The notes: generated from the letters alone by a model not told the origin. DNA of 64,000 nucleotides from an uncultured Steroidobacter sp. (GCF_937958065.1 NZ_CALFXI010000019.1:1-64000), one strand, 5' to 3'; shown: positions 50,326-60,408, counted from the stretch's first letter. Translations and numbers: made by a program.

Positions 50326-51420
50326 GTGAGCGAAGTCACTCCCGGCTCGGCCGAACTCGCTGCTGTCACCAACGATTTCATGCGCCGCATGTCGCAGGGG
50401 CTCGCGGCGCTCGCCAATGCCGGTGATGTCACCATTGGCAGCTGCGCCAAAGACGCGGTCTTCACTGAAGAGAAGGTCACTTTGTATCGCTACCGGCCGT
50501 CGGAAGTCATGGCGCCCGAGAATCGGGTGCGCACGCCGCTGCTGATCTGCTACGCGCTGGTCAATCGCCCGTACATGATGGATCTGCAGGCCGATCGCTC
50601 CCTGATTCGCGGCCTGCTGCAGCGGGGCGTGGATGTTTATCTCATCGACTGGGGTTACCCCGACGGCGCCGATCGTTATCTCGCGCTGGAAGACTACGTG
50701 CTGCGCTATCTGCCGCATTGTGTGGACTTCGTGCGCAGGGCGAGCGGGCTGGATCGAATCAACCTGCTCGGCGTGTGTCAGGGCGGCTCGATGAGCTTGT
50801 GCTACGCGGCGCTGCATCCGCAGCGGCTGCGCAATCTGATCACGATGGTGACGCCGGTGGATTTCCACACCCCGGAGAACCTGCTGACCAAGTGGGCGAA
50901 ACATGTGGACGTGGATGCGCTGGTCGCGGCCAGCGGCAATGTTTCGGGCGATGCGCTCAATGCCTTGTTCGTCAGCCTGATGCCGTTCCGGCTCAACAGT
51001 CAGAAGTATGTCGACCTGTTGCATCAGCTCAACGATCCGAAGACCAGCGGCGCGGCGCTGGAGAATTTCCTGCGCATGGAAAAGTGGATCTTCGACAGCC
51101 CGGATCAGGCCGGCGAGATGTTCCGCCAGTTCCTGACGCTGTTCGTGCAACAGAACCGGCTGAAGCACGGCACGCTGGAGGTCGGCGGCCGCCGGGTGGA
51201 TCTGCAACAGATCACCATGCCGTTGCTGAACATCTATGCGCTGCAGGATCATCTGGTGCCGCCGTCGAGCAGCAAGCCGTTGGGCGAGCTCACTGCAAGC
51301 TGCGACTACAGCACGCACGAGTTTCAGGGCGGTCACATCGGTATTTATGTGAGCGGCACGGCACAGCGGCAGATTCCGGACCGGATTGCCGGCTGGTTAC
51401 GCGAGCGCGACGTCAAATAG
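50326..51420 (+). CDS. phaC: Class III PHA synthase subunit PhaC
   Basis: This 364-residue catalytic subunit polymerises hydroxyacyl-CoA. The lipase-like box is GVCQGG with nucleophile Cys151, followed by Asp308 (LQDHLVP) and His337 (GGHIG). The length of ~360 residues fits class III. The start is GTG 50326. With phaE it forms the synthase operon, opposite phaR-glgA. Confidence 0.95.
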   Translation: MSEVTPGSAELAAVTNDFMRRMSQGLAALANAGDVTIGSCAKDAVFTEEKVTLYRYRPSEVMAPENRVRTPLLICYALVNRPYMMDLQADRSLIRGLLQRGVDVYLIDWGYPDGADRYLALEDYVLRYLPHCVDFVRRASGLDRINLLGVCQGGSMSLCYAALHPQRLRNLITMVTPVDFHTPENLLTKWAKHVDVDALVAASGNVSGDALNALFVSLMPFRLNSQKYVDLLHQLNDPKTSGAALENFLRMEKWIFDSPDQAGEMFRQFLTLFVQQNRLKHGTLEVGGRRVDLQQITMPLLNIYALQDHLVPPSSSKPLGELTASCDYSTHEFQGGHIGIYVSGTAQRQIPDRIAGWLRERDVK

Positions 51421-51527
51421 GCGTCGCGGAGCCCCGATCCGGCGTCGATCGAACAGCCGGTTATTGACGCCGTTTCGGGCTGCGCGCAATCTGCCGCTCC
51501 TCCCCCAAAACCAAGTAGTTCCCCGCC

Positions 51528-52475
51528 ATGATCTACGACAACATTCTCGGCACCATCGGCCGCACCCCCATCGTCAAGATCAACCGGCTCGCGCCAGCGC
51601 ACGTCACGCTGTACGCCAAGTGCGAGTTCTTCAATCCGATGGCGTCGGTCAAGGATCGCCTGGCCATCGCCATCATCGAGGACGCGGAGCGCCGCGGCAC
51701 CTTGCAGCCGGGCCAGACCGTCGTCGAAGCGACCTCGGGCAACACGGGTATCGCCCTGGCGATGGTGTGCGCCGCCAAGGGTTATCCGTTCGTCGCGGTC
51801 ATGGCCGAGACGTTCTCGGTGGAGCGTCGCAAGATCATGCGCCTGCTCGGCGCCAAGGTGATTCTCACGCCGGCCGCGGAGCGCGGCTCCGGCATGGTGC
51901 GCAAGGCGAAAGAGCTGTCCGAAAAGCATGGCTGGTTCCTGGCGCGGCAGTTCGAGAACCAGGCCAACCCGGAATATCACCGCAACACCACCGGCCCCGA
52001 GATCCTGAGCGACTTCGCCGGCCGCAAGCTCGATTTCTGGGTCACCGGCTGGGGCACGGGCGGCACGCTCACGGGCGCCGGCGAAATGATCAAGAAGGCG
52101 CGTCCCGATGTCCGCATCATCGCGGCCGAGCCGGCGTCGGCATCGCTGCTCGCGGGTGCCGAGTTCAAGCCGCACAAGATTCAGGGCTGGACGCCGGACT
52201 TCGTGCCGGGCGTGCTCAATCGCGCGGTGGCCGACGAAATTCTGACGGTGACCGATGACGAAGCCATTCAGACTTCGCGTCAGCTGGCATCGAAGGAAGG
52301 CATCTTCTGTGGCATTTCCGCCGGCGGCACGGTGGCCGCTGCGTTGAAGGTCGCGCAGAAGGCGCCGCAGGGCTCGGTCATTCTGGCGATGCTGCCGGAT
52401 ACCGCCGAGCGCTATCTCTCGACCCCGCTGTTTGAGGGAATCCCGGACGCTTCGGACGCCGAGCCGACGATTTAA
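51528..52475 (+). CDS. cysK: Cysteine synthase (O-acetylserine sulfhydrylase)
   Basis: This PLP enzyme of 315 residues makes cysteine from O-acetylserine and sulfide. Lys42 in NPMASVKDRLA binds PLP; EATSGNTGIALA and GWGTGGTLTGAGE line the cofactor site. It fits the CysK type, but CysM cannot be excluded by eye. It stands alone, 107 nt after phaC. Sulfur supply could matter for the PAPS-using sulfotransferases of this window, but no direct link is visible. Confidence 0.92.
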   Translation: MIYDNILGTIGRTPIVKINRLAPAHVTLYAKCEFFNPMASVKDRLAIAIIEDAERRGTLQPGQTVVEATSGNTGIALAMVCAAKGYPFVAVMAETFSVERRKIMRLLGAKVILTPAAERGSGMVRKAKELSEKHGWFLARQFENQANPEYHRNTTGPEILSDFAGRKLDFWVTGWGTGGTLTGAGEMIKKARPDVRIIAAEPASASLLAGAEFKPHKIQGWTPDFVPGVLNRAVADEILTVTDDEAIQTSRQLASKEGIFCGISAGGTVAAALKVAQKAPQGSVILAMLPDTAERYLSTPLFEGIPDASDAEPTI

Positions 52476-52560
52476 AACATTACGTTTCTGTCAGCCAGGG
52501 CCCGTTGCCGCGGCTCGAATTTCTGAGTCGCGGCGCAAACGCTATGTTTTGCGATTCTTT

Positions 52561-52604
52561 GCAACGTTTGCAAACGGCCGCGCAAATATTCGCATGAACG
52601 TTGC
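52561..52604. promoter_or_regulatory. Nested palindromes upstream of the RND efflux operon
   Basis: GCAACGTT (52561-52568) and AACGTTGC (52597-52604) are perfect inverted repeats. Inside lies CGTTTGCAAACG (52565-52576), a perfect 12-bp palindrome. They end 54 nt before the GTG start of the adaptor gene and could bind a TetR/MarR-type repressor, none of which is encoded nearby. A separate 9-bp hairpin with one mismatch (52508-52533) may end the cysK transcript. Confidence 0.5.
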
Positions 52605-52658
52605 GGAGACAAGCTGCATCGCAGCTGGGAGAATGGTGGACTCCTCCGGCTGACATTC

Positions 52659-53756
52659 GTGGCGGACTTCGTGAATCGCAATAGCATCGTGGCGGTGGCG
52701 CTGGCTGTCGTGCTCGGCGCCGGCGCCTGGTATTACTTCGGGCGTTCCGGCTCTGACGCGGGCCAGGGTCCGGCTGGCGCACGCGCTCCCGGCGCGCGCG
52801 AAGTGCCGGTCGTGACGGCTCCCCCCAAGCTCAAGGATTTCGCGCTGGAGGTCGAAGCGCTCGGTACCGTGCGCGCCAAGGAATCGGTCGACATCACCGC
52901 CAAGATCGCCGATCGGGTCATCGCCATTCATTTCGAGGAAGGCAAGCAGGTCCGCAAGGGCGACGTGCTGGTCGAGCTCGACAACATGGAGGCGCTGGCC
53001 GATGTCGCCGCCGCCGAAGCGGCCGAGCGGGACAGTCGCAGCCAGTACAAGCGCAGTCAGGAGCTGTTCCAGACCCAGGCGCTGTCCGAAGCGCAGCTCG
53101 ATCAGCTCGAAGCGACCATGCTCGCCAACCAGGCTCGGGTCGCCGCCGCGCGCTCGCGGCTCCGGGATCGGATCATCACCGCGCCGTTCAGCGGACGCGT
53201 CGGCCTGCGCAATGTGAGCCTGGGCAGCCTCGTGAGCCCGGGCGGCGTCATCACCACGCTCGACGATCTGAGCGTCGTGAAGATCGATTTCGCCGTGCCG
53301 GAATTGTTTCTTTCCAGCCTGAAGCCCGGCTTGACGGTCGAGGCCAAGAGCACCGCTTATCCGAACGCCACCTTCAAAGGCCGTGTCGACAGCGTCGACA
53401 CGCGCGTCGATCCCACCACGCGTTCCGTCGTAGTGCGCGCGTTCGTCGACAACCAGGATGGCCGCTTGCGCCCCGGCATGTTCATGACCCTGCGCCTGGT
53501 GCGCTCCGAAGGCAAGGCGCTGATGCTGCCCGAGACGGCGATCGTGCCGGAGGACAGCCGGCATTTCGTCTTCGTCGTCGCGGAGGGCCGCGCTCAGAAA
53601 CGTGAAGTGACCGTTGGCCGTCGCCGGCCCGGCGAGGTCGAGATTCTCAAAGGCGTGACCGAGCAGGACGATGTCATCGTCGATGGCACGATGAACGTGC
53701 ACAACGGCACGCCGGTGGTCGCGCGTTCGGCAGAAGCTCCCCAGGCCGCATCATGA
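52659..53756 (+). CDS. RND efflux periplasmic adaptor (membrane fusion protein)
   Basis: The 365-residue adaptor has an N-terminal anchor (about 9-27, IVAVALAVVLGAGAWYYF), a lipoyl/hairpin region (VEALGTVRAKESVDITAKIA and the coiled coil at about 120-170) and a beta-barrel domain. It bridges the inner-membrane pump and an outer-membrane channel. The GTG start lacks a strong SD. Its stop overlaps the pump ATG by 4 nt. No TolC-like gene is adjacent, so a distant channel is likely shared. Confidence 0.92.
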   Translation: MADFVNRNSIVAVALAVVLGAGAWYYFGRSGSDAGQGPAGARAPGAREVPVVTAPPKLKDFALEVEALGTVRAKESVDITAKIADRVIAIHFEEGKQVRKGDVLVELDNMEALADVAAAEAAERDSRSQYKRSQELFQTQALSEAQLDQLEATMLANQARVAAARSRLRDRIITAPFSGRVGLRNVSLGSLVSPGGVITTLDDLSVVKIDFAVPELFLSSLKPGLTVEAKSTAYPNATFKGRVDSVDTRVDPTTRSVVVRAFVDNQDGRLRPGMFMTLRLVRSEGKALMLPETAIVPEDSRHFVFVVAEGRAQKREVTVGRRRPGEVEILKGVTEQDDVIVDGTMNVHNGTPVVARSAEAPQAAS

Positions 53757-56700
53757 TCCTCTCGGAAATCTCCGTTCGCCGCCCCGTCTTCGCGATGGTG
53801 GTGAGCTTGTTGCTGACCATCATCGGCTTGATGGCGCTGAGCCGGCTCACGGTGCGCGAAACCCCGAACGTACAGCCGCCCATCGTCAGTATCGACACGG
53901 TGTATCGAGGCGCGTCGGCCTCGGTCATCGAATCGAAGATCACCCAGCTGATCGAAAATCAGATCGCCGGCCTGGAAGGGGTCGAGACGTTGCGGTCATC
54001 CAGTTTCGACGAGCGTTCGCGCGTGACCATCGAGTTCGCGTTGGATCGCGACATCGAGTCGGCGGCGAATGACGTGCGCGACCGCGTCGCGCGGGTCGTG
54101 CGACAGCTGCCCGAAGAAGCCGAGCAGCCGCAGATCGCGAAAGTCGATACATCGTCCGAGCCGGTGATGTGGCTGGCACTGACCAGTGCCACACGCACCC
54201 AGCTGGAGCTGACCGACTATGCGGATCGTTATCTGGTCGATCGGCTGTCGGTGGTGCCGGGTGTTGCAAGCATCCGCATCGGCGGCGAACGGCGCTATGC
54301 CATGCGCGTGTGGCTGGATCGCAAGGCCCTGGCGGCGCGCCAGCTGACGGTGCAGGACGTCGAGGACTCGCTGCGGCAGGAAAACGTCGAGCTGCCCGCA
54401 GGGCGCATCGAATCGCTGGAGCGCGAGTTCACCTTGCGCACCGATACCGGCTTTCGCACGCCGGAGGATTTCCGCCAGCTCGTGGTCGGCCGCGGTGCCG
54501 ATGGCTATCTGGTGCGGCTCGGAGAAGTCGCGAGCGTCGAAGTTGCGGCCGAAGATCTGCGCTCGGTCGCTCGCACCGACGGCAAGGCGGGTGTGAGCCT
54601 CGGCATCGTTCCTCAGTCCACCGCCAACGTCCTCGATGTTTCCAAGGGCGTGTATGCGGAAATGGCCGAGGTGCAGAAGACGCTGCCGAGCGACCTGACG
54701 CTGGACATCAGCATCGACGACTCGATCTTCGTCGACAAATCGATCTACGAAGTGGAGCACGCGCTGGTGGTCGCGCTGCTGCTGGTGCTGGTCGTCATTT
54801 ATCTGTTCCTGGGCACGGTGCGCGCCACCATCATTCCGGCGGTGACGATTCCGGTATCCATCATTTCCGCTTGTATCGTCATGGCCATGGCCGGGTTCTC
54901 GGTCAACGTGCTGACCCTGCTCGGCGCGGTGCTCGCGATCGGTCTGGTGGTCGACGATGCGATCGTGGTGCTCGAAAACATCGTCCGTCGCATGGAGCTG
55001 GGCGAAGCGCCGCTGCTGGCCGCCGTGGATGGCAGTCGCGAGATCGGCTTCGCGGTCATTGCCACCACGCTGGTGTTGATGGCGGTGTTCCTGCCCATCT
55101 CGTTCATTCCCGGCAACGTCGGCCGGCTGTTCGGCGAGTTCGGTATCACGATCGCCGCGGCCATCGGCATCTCGGCGCTGGTGGCGCTGACCCTGGTGCC
55201 GATGATGTGCTCGAAGATTTTTGCCCGAGGTATCGTGCGCGGCCGGGTGGCGCATGCCGTCGATCGGTTCTTCCAGTGGTTGTCCAAGATGTACGAGCTC
55301 AGCCTGCGTCGCGTGCTGGCGGCGCCGCTGATCGTCGTCATCGCGGGTGTGCTCGCGGTCGGACTCGCGTTCGTCCTGTTCAAGGATCTGCCGTCGGAAT
55401 ACACGCCCACCGAAGATCGTCAGCGCGTGTTCATCCGAGTGACTGCGCCGGAAGGTTCGAGTCTGCAATATCTCGATCGTTACCTGCGGCAGGTGGAAGA
55501 AGTGGTGATGGAGGAAGTGGAGCGCGGCAACGTGCGTCGCTTCAATTCGCGTGCGCCCTCTTTCGGCGGCTCCGACATGAGCTCGGGCTTCGTTTCTCTG
55601 AATTTGAGCGAATGGGACGAGCGCACGGAATCGGCGCAGGAGATCGCCGCACGGCTGCGTCAACGCCTGTCCAATCTCGTCGGTGTGCGCATCAACGTCG
55701 GCATGCCCGGCGGCCTGGGTATTCGCGGCTCGGGCATTCCCGTGCAGGTGGTGCTCGGCGGCAGCGACTATGAGGAGCTGGCCAAGTGGCGCGACATCAT
55801 CCTCGCCAAGGCCGCCGAAAATCCCGGCCTCACCAACCTCGACTCGGATTTCTATGCGCGCAAGCCGCAGATCCGGGTCATGGTCGACCGCAATCGCGCC
55901 GGCGATCTTGGCGTGTCGCTTACGGCGGTGGGGCGCACGCTGGAAACGATGATGGGGTCGCGCATCGTCACGACGTATCTGGACCGTGGCGAGCAGTACA
56001 ACGTGATCCTGCAAGCCAAGGATACGGATCGCGCCACTACCAGCGATCTGACGAACATCTATGTGCGTTCGGCGACGACGCGCCAGCTCGTGCCGCTCTC
56101 CAATCTGGTCACGATCGAGGAGACGGCCGGTCCGACCGAGTTGAAGCGCTTCGATCGGCTGCGCTCGATCACCTTGTCCGCCAACCTCACGCCGGGCTAC
56201 TCGCTCGGCGAGGCGCTCAATTACATGGAGAACCTGATCCGCACCGAGCTGCCCGCGCATGCCGTGATCAACTACGACGGCGAGTCTCGGGAGTTCAAAC
56301 GGTCCGGCAATGCGCTGTACGTGACGTTCATGCTCGCGCTGCTGATCGTGTTCCTGGTGCTGGCGGCGCAGTTCGAAAGCTTCCGTCATCCGCTGATCAT
56401 CATGATGACCGTGCCGCTCGCGGTGGCGGGCGCGTTGCTGGGGCTATGGCTGACGGATCGATCCATCAACGTCTACAGCCAGATCGGCTGCATCATGCTG
56501 ATCGGCCTCGCGGCCAAGAACGGTATTCTGATCGTGGAGTTCGCCAACCAGCTGCGCGACCGCGGCGTCGAGTTCTACGAATCCATCGTCGAGTCTTCGG
56601 CGATCCGCCTGCGGCCGGTGCTGATGACCAGCTTGTGTACGGTGTTCGGCGCAGTGCCGCTGTTGCTCGCATCGGGTGCTGGCGCGGAAAGCCGCAGCAC

Positions 56701-56896
56701 CATCGGCTCGGTGGTCGTCTACGGCGTGACGTTCTCGTGTTTGTTGACGCTGTACGTCGTGCCCGTGATCTATGCCTTCGTCGCCCGCAACACGCAGTCG
56801 CCGGAGTACATCAGCCAGATGATCGACAAGCTGCGCGCCGCCGCCGGCGCAAAGCCACTGGCCGCGCCATCGAAGCAAGCCGACGAACCAGGCTGA
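53753..56896 (+). CDS. RND efflux transporter, HAE1-type
   Basis: This 1047-residue proton-driven pump of the hydrophobe/amphiphile family has 12 predicted helices, two large periplasmic loops and the proton-relay motif GLVVDDAIVVLENI in TM4, with both Asp present. It starts MILSEISVRRPVFAMVVSLL, normal for the family. It overlaps the adaptor by 4 nt. The closest type by feel is MexI/MexW or MdtB-like, but the substrate is not predictable. Confidence 0.95.
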   Translation: MILSEISVRRPVFAMVVSLLLTIIGLMALSRLTVRETPNVQPPIVSIDTVYRGASASVIESKITQLIENQIAGLEGVETLRSSSFDERSRVTIEFALDRDIESAANDVRDRVARVVRQLPEEAEQPQIAKVDTSSEPVMWLALTSATRTQLELTDYADRYLVDRLSVVPGVASIRIGGERRYAMRVWLDRKALAARQLTVQDVEDSLRQENVELPAGRIESLEREFTLRTDTGFRTPEDFRQLVVGRGADGYLVRLGEVASVEVAAEDLRSVARTDGKAGVSLGIVPQSTANVLDVSKGVYAEMAEVQKTLPSDLTLDISIDDSIFVDKSIYEVEHALVVALLLVLVVIYLFLGTVRATIIPAVTIPVSIISACIVMAMAGFSVNVLTLLGAVLAIGLVVDDAIVVLENIVRRMELGEAPLLAAVDGSREIGFAVIATTLVLMAVFLPISFIPGNVGRLFGEFGITIAAAIGISALVALTLVPMMCSKIFARGIVRGRVAHAVDRFFQWLSKMYELSLRRVLAAPLIVVIAGVLAVGLAFVLFKDLPSEYTPTEDRQRVFIRVTAPEGSSLQYLDRYLRQVEEVVMEEVERGNVRRFNSRAPSFGGSDMSSGFVSLNLSEWDERTESAQEIAARLRQRLSNLVGVRINVGMPGGLGIRGSGIPVQVVLGGSDYEELAKWRDIILAKAAENPGLTNLDSDFYARKPQIRVMVDRNRAGDLGVSLTAVGRTLETMMGSRIVTTYLDRGEQYNVILQAKDTDRATTSDLTNIYVRSATTRQLVPLSNLVTIEETAGPTELKRFDRLRSITLSANLTPGYSLGEALNYMENLIRTELPAHAVINYDGESREFKRSGNALYVTFMLALLIVFLVLAAQFESFRHPLIIMMTVPLAVAGALLGLWLTDRSINVYSQIGCIMLIGLAAKNGILIVEFANQLRDRGVEFYESIVESSAIRLRPVLMTSLCTVFGAVPLLLASGAGAESRSTIGSVVVYGVTFSCLLTLYVVPVIYAFVARNTQSPEYISQMIDKLRAAAGAKPLAAPSKQADEPG

Positions 56897-56914
56897 GGGA
56901 AGTAGAAGAACCCA

Positions 56915-57118
56915 GGTACATGGACGTACCCGCCGCCGTCCGGCGACCCCCAAAAGAAAGAGCCGGTAGGCTGCAACACATACCGGCTCGTGTCCCAGAG
57001 TGGTTTGCACCACTCTCGCAGGAGGACGGTGTATGAGACCACGGCAGATACCCCCCGTTCCCTAAATATTTTGTAATTCGGAAATACATTTTTGGAATGG
57101 AAGCCGCACCACTGCGGC
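56915..57118 (-). ncRNA. Candidate structured non-coding RNA (or leader of the M32 gene)
   Basis: Five hairpins follow one another in ~200 nt: GGTAC/GTACC (56915-56930), a short CGCCG/CGGCG, GAGCCGGTA/TACCGGCTC (56960-56989), AGAGTGG/CCACTCT (56997-57016) and GCCGCA/TGCGGC (57103-57118). Read on the minus strand, the third stem is followed by TTTCTTTT, a Rho-independent terminator. This suggests a minus-strand transcript starting in the AT-rich part near 57060-57095 or 57130-57150. A 10-codon ORF with AGGAGG (plus strand, 57033-57065) is an alternative reading as a leader peptide. No known RNA family was recognised. Confidence 0.4.
56951..56989 (-). terminator. Rho-independent terminator on the minus strand
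   Basis: The minus strand reads GAGCCGGTA, a 12-nt loop, TACCGGCTC, then TTTCTTTT. The 9-bp stem is perfect. No coding gene is transcribed into it on the minus strand, so it marks an unannotated transcript or serves RND mRNA less efficiently in the plus direction. Confidence 0.6.
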
Positions 57119-57132
57119 ACCTGCTTGTCGCA

Positions 57133-57149
57133 TTAATTAGGAAAATTAA
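57133..57149. promoter_or_regulatory. AT-rich inverted repeat upstream of the M32 gene
   Basis: TTAATT and AATTAA flank AGGAA (57133-57149), with GCA and TGC-like ends further out. It lies about 100 nt upstream of ATG 57251 and could be an operator or promoter element; no clean -35/-10 was found. Confidence 0.3.
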
Positions 57150-57250
57150 CTGATGCGTCGTGGCCCGCCGACACGGGTGGCACGCTGGCCGTTGCTAGAA
57201 TGGCGGTTCGAGGGTTTGCCGGATCGGCGGCCCCGTCATCGGAATGCGCC

Positions 57251-58747
57251 ATGGCTTTGACGCCTTACCAACAACTCGAACAGGAATTCCGCCGTCTGCA
57301 CGCCTTTCGCAGCGCTGCGAGCCTGTTGCGCTGGGATTCGGCCGTGATGATGCCTCGGGGCAGCTCGGATCTGCGTGGCGAACAGCTCGCCGCTTTGGAG
57401 ACCGAGTGCCACTCGCTCCTGACCTCCCCGCGCGTATCGCGGCTGCTCGATCGCGCCGAAGCCAACCTGCCGGGGCTCGAGGACTGGCAGCGGGCGAATC
57501 TGAAGGAGATGCGTCGGGAGCGCGATCATGCCATTGCCACCCCGCAGAACCTGGTATCGAGGCTTGCCAAAGCGACTTCGCGCGCTGAGATCAAATGGAT
57601 CGAGGCGCGACAGAAGAGCGATTTCTCGCTATTCGCGCCACATCTGGAGGAGGTGGCGGGGCTGGTGCGGAACAAGGCCGATCTGCTCGGCAAGGCGCTC
57701 AAGCTCGATCCCTACGACGCCTTGCTCGATGAATTCAGTCCGGGCATGACCGCGGCCGAGATCGACGCCATTTTCACTACACTGGCCCGGCGCTTGCCGG
57801 GCCTGATCCAGGACGCGATCGATACTCAGGCCAAACACGCTCCGCTGGAAATCACCGGGCGGTTCGCGGCCAGCAAGCAGCGGCACCTGGCGCTCGAGCT
57901 GATGAAGGTCATGGGGTTCCCGTTCGACCGCGGCCGGCTGGACGAAAGCGAGCATCCGTTCACCGGCGGCATTCCGGGCGACATCCGCATCACGACTCGC
58001 TTCAATCCCGCCGAGCCGCTGACCGGATTGATGGGCGTGCTGCACGAGACCGGTCACGCGATGTACGACATGGGCTTGCCCGAAGCCTGGCGCGGTCAGC
58101 CGGTGGGGCGGGATCGCGGCATGGCCGTGCAGGAAAGTCAGTCGCTGCTGCTCGAGATGCTGATCTGCCGGAATCGCCCCTTCCTGCGCTACCTGCAGCC
58201 GCTGATGGAGAAGACGTTCGGGGTCAGCGGGCCGGAGTGGGAAGTGGAGAACCTGTATCGGCTGCTGACGAGGGTTCGTCGCAGCCTGATCCGCGTCGAT
58301 GCCGACGAGGTGACCTACCCGGTGCACATCCTGCTGCGCTATGAGCTGGAGCAGGAGATCCTCAACGGCGAGCTGAAGATTCGCGACCTGCCCGAAGCCT
58401 GGAATACCCGCATGGGCGACCGGCTGGGCGTGCGGCCGGCGAACGATGCCGAAGGCTGCCTGCAGGACGTGCATTGGGCGGTGGGCTCGTTCGGGTATTT
58501 CCCTTCGTACGCCATCGGCGCGGTGATCGCCGGCCAGTTGTACGAGAGCCTGCGTTCGGAGCGCCCGCAGCTCGATGAGGAGATCGCCGCCGGTCAATTC
58601 GGGGGATTATTCGACTGGTTGCGGCAGAATGTGCACTCGCTCGCCGCGAGCGTGAGCACGCCCGACCTGATCCGCAATGCCACCGGCAAGCCGCTGTCCG
58701 CCGCTGCCTGGTTGCGCTATATCGAAGGCAAATACCTGGAACCCTGA
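57251..58747 (+). CDS. M32 family carboxypeptidase
   Basis: This metallocarboxypeptidase of 498 residues (thermostable carboxypeptidase 1 family) removes C-terminal residues from peptides. The zinc motif is HETGH at 265-269 within [13 protein letters not shown]. Length fits the family (~500). ATG 57251 was chosen because it gives the family-typical N-terminus; no SD is visible. ttcA starts 2 nt after its stop. Confidence 0.94.
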   Translation: MALTPYQQLEQEFRRLHAFRSAASLLRWDSAVMMPRGSSDLRGEQLAALETECHSLLTSPRVSRLLDRAEANLPGLEDWQRANLKEMRRERDHAIATPQNLVSRLAKATSRAEIKWIEARQKSDFSLFAPHLEEVAGLVRNKADLLGKALKLDPYDALLDEFSPGMTAAEIDAIFTTLARRLPGLIQDAIDTQAKHAPLEITGRFAASKQRHLALELMKVMGFPFDRGRLDESEHPFTGGIPGDIRITTRFNPAEPLTGLMGVLHETGHAMYDMGLPEAWRGQPVGRDRGMAVQESQSLLLEMLICRNRPFLRYLQPLMEKTFGVSGPEWEVENLYRLLTRVRRSLIRVDADEVTYPVHILLRYELEQEILNGELKIRDLPEAWNTRMGDRLGVRPANDAEGCLQDVHWAVGSFGYFPSYAIGAVIAGQLYESLRSERPQLDEEIAAGQFGGLFDWLRQNVHSLAASVSTPDLIRNATGKPLSAAAWLRYIEGKYLEP

Positions 58748-58749
58748 GC

Positions 58750-59580
58750 ATGTCCGCCGTTCCCGACTACTCGAACAACTTCAAACGCCTGCAAGCGCGG
58801 CTGCGCAGCCTCGCCGGCAAGGCCATCGAAGATTTCCGCATGATCGAGGCGGGCGACAGGGTCATGGTGTGCCTGTCGGGCGGCAAGGATTCCTACACCC
58901 TCCTCGACATCCTCATGTCGCTCCAGCGCAGCGCGCCGGTGCACTTCGAGCTGATCGCCGTGAATCTGGATCAGAAGCAGCCGGGCTTTCCCGAGCATGT
59001 GCTGCCGGAGTACCTGAAGGCGCTCGGCATCCCGTTTCATATCATCGAGCAGGACACCTACAGCGTCGTGAAGCGCGTCATTCCCGAGGGCAAGACCATG
59101 TGCGGCCTGTGCTCGCGGCTGCGCCGCGGCGCCTTGTATCGGTTCGCGGCGGATCACGGCATCACCAAGATCGCGCTCGGCCATCATCGTGACGACATCA
59201 TCGAGACGTTGTTCCTGAACATGTTCTTCGGCGGCAAGTTGAAGGCCATGCCGCCGAAGCTGCATTCCGAAGACGGTCGTCACATCGTGATCCGGCCGCT
59301 CGCCTATGTCGCCGAACAGGACATCGAGCGCTATGCGCGCGCCCGCGAGTTTCCGTTGATTCCGTGCTCGCTGTGCGGCTCGCAGGAAAACATGCAACGC
59401 GTGGAGATCAAGAAGATGCTGCGCGAATGGGAGCGTCAGTACCCCGGCCGCACCGAGTCGATCTTCTCCAGTCTGCGCAACGTGACGCTCTCGCATCTGG
59501 CCGATCCGAGCCGCTACGATTTCAACAAACGACCGACGCCCGAGGGCGAGGCGGTCAACAATCCCGGGGAGCTGTTTTAG
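58750..59580 (+). CDS. ttcA: tRNA 2-thiocytidine biosynthesis protein TtcA
   Basis: TtcA thiolates C32 of certain tRNAs using ATP and an Fe-S cluster. The 276-residue protein has the PP-loop SGGKDS (43-48), Cys118/Cys121 ([11 protein letters not shown]) and a third CxxC region (PCSLCGS). It lies 2 nt after the M32 gene and overlaps the next gene by 1 nt (TAGTG). Confidence 0.96.
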   Translation: MSAVPDYSNNFKRLQARLRSLAGKAIEDFRMIEAGDRVMVCLSGGKDSYTLLDILMSLQRSAPVHFELIAVNLDQKQPGFPEHVLPEYLKALGIPFHIIEQDTYSVVKRVIPEGKTMCGLCSRLRRGALYRFAADHGITKIALGHHRDDIIETLFLNMFFGGKLKAMPPKLHSEDGRHIVIRPLAYVAEQDIERYARAREFPLIPCSLCGSQENMQRVEIKKMLREWERQYPGRTESIFSSLRNVTLSHLADPSRYDFNKRPTPEGEAVNNPGELF

Positions 59581-60092
59581 TGAGCCAGCAATACATCGTG
59601 TTCTCGCATGGTCAGGACGGCGATCCCTGGGGCACGAAGATCGTCGCCATGGCCGAGGTTGCGAGAAAACACGGTCTGACGGTGGAGTCGGTGGATTATC
59701 GCGGCATGGCCGACCCGGCCGTGCGCGTCGCCAAGCTGCTCGAAGTGTGCAAGAAGTTGCCGGGCGAGCTGCTGCTGGTCGGCTCGAGCCTCGGCGCGCA
59801 TGTGTGCACGACAGTTTCGACGCAGGTGCTGACGCGCGGCTTGTTCCTGCTTGCGCCCGCATTCTTCATGCCGGGCTATGAAAAATACACGCCCGCGCCG
59901 CCGGCGTGTCCCGTGGATATCGTGCACGGCTGGAACGACGACATCGTTCCGGTGGAGAACAGCATTCGCTATGCGCGCCAGTACAAGAGCGCGTTGCATA
60001 TCCTCGATTCGGATCACCGCCTGACGGCCAACCTGACCGAAGTGTGCGCATTGCTGGACAACTTCCTGCGGCGAGTGACGACCAGCGCTTGA
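59580..60092 (+). CDS. Small alpha/beta hydrolase
   Basis: The GTG start at 59580 overlaps the ttcA stop. The 170-residue protein has the nucleophile elbow GSSLGAH (Ser70), the acid in HGWNDDIVP and the His in DSDHRL, so it is a complete small esterase-type fold. It resembles the YqiA/UPF0227-like or KANL3-like small hydrolases. No signal peptide is present. The substrate is unknown. Translational coupling to ttcA is likely. Confidence 0.82.
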   Translation: MSQQYIVFSHGQDGDPWGTKIVAMAEVARKHGLTVESVDYRGMADPAVRVAKLLEVCKKLPGELLLVGSSLGAHVCTTVSTQVLTRGLFLLAPAFFMPGYEKYTPAPPACPVDIVHGWNDDIVPVENSIRYARQYKSALHILDSDHRLTANLTEVCALLDNFLRRVTTSA

Positions 60093-60156
60093 ATCGGCGC
60101 TCCTGCTAATATTCGCGACCGAACCGTGGCGGGGTTGGAACGACAGGAGTTTCCCC

Positions 60157-60390
60157 ATGACCAAGAAGAGCAGGAATAGCAGCCTGGTGCCGCTGGCGCT
60201 CGTGGCGACGTTACTCGCCGCCTGCGGTTCCGGGCAGCAATCCTCCGAACCGCCGCCGGTGGCGGACACGGCATTCGGCGAGATGGCCGGCGCCGTCGAC
60301 AAGGCGCGTGCCGTCGAAGGCCAGGTTCAGCAGCACAAGGCAGCGATCGACCGCGCCCTCGAACAAAACGAGAACCAGACCGCCGAATAG
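60157..60390 (+). CDS. Short lipoprotein
   Basis: A 77-residue lipoprotein (ALVATLLAAC lipobox) has a Ser/Pro linker and a Gln-rich helix (KARAVEGQVQQHKAAIDRALEQ). CAGGAG precedes the ATG by 7 nt. It lies 18 nt before plsB. No domain was recognised; the helix could interact with the envelope. Confidence 0.75.
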   Translation: MTKKSRNSSLVPLALVATLLAACGSGQQSSEPPPVADTAFGEMAGAVDKARAVEGQVQQHKAAIDRALEQNENQTAE

Positions 60391-60408
60391 CGCGGCGCAA
60401 CCCCAACG

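Noticed and set aside
52594..52653. 20-codon upstream ORF before the RND adaptor
   Set aside because: It lacks an SD and any conserved feature; left as chance.
53996..56389. 797-codon open frame antisense to the RND pump
   Set aside because: Same reason: a His/Arg-rich shadow of a conserved gene.
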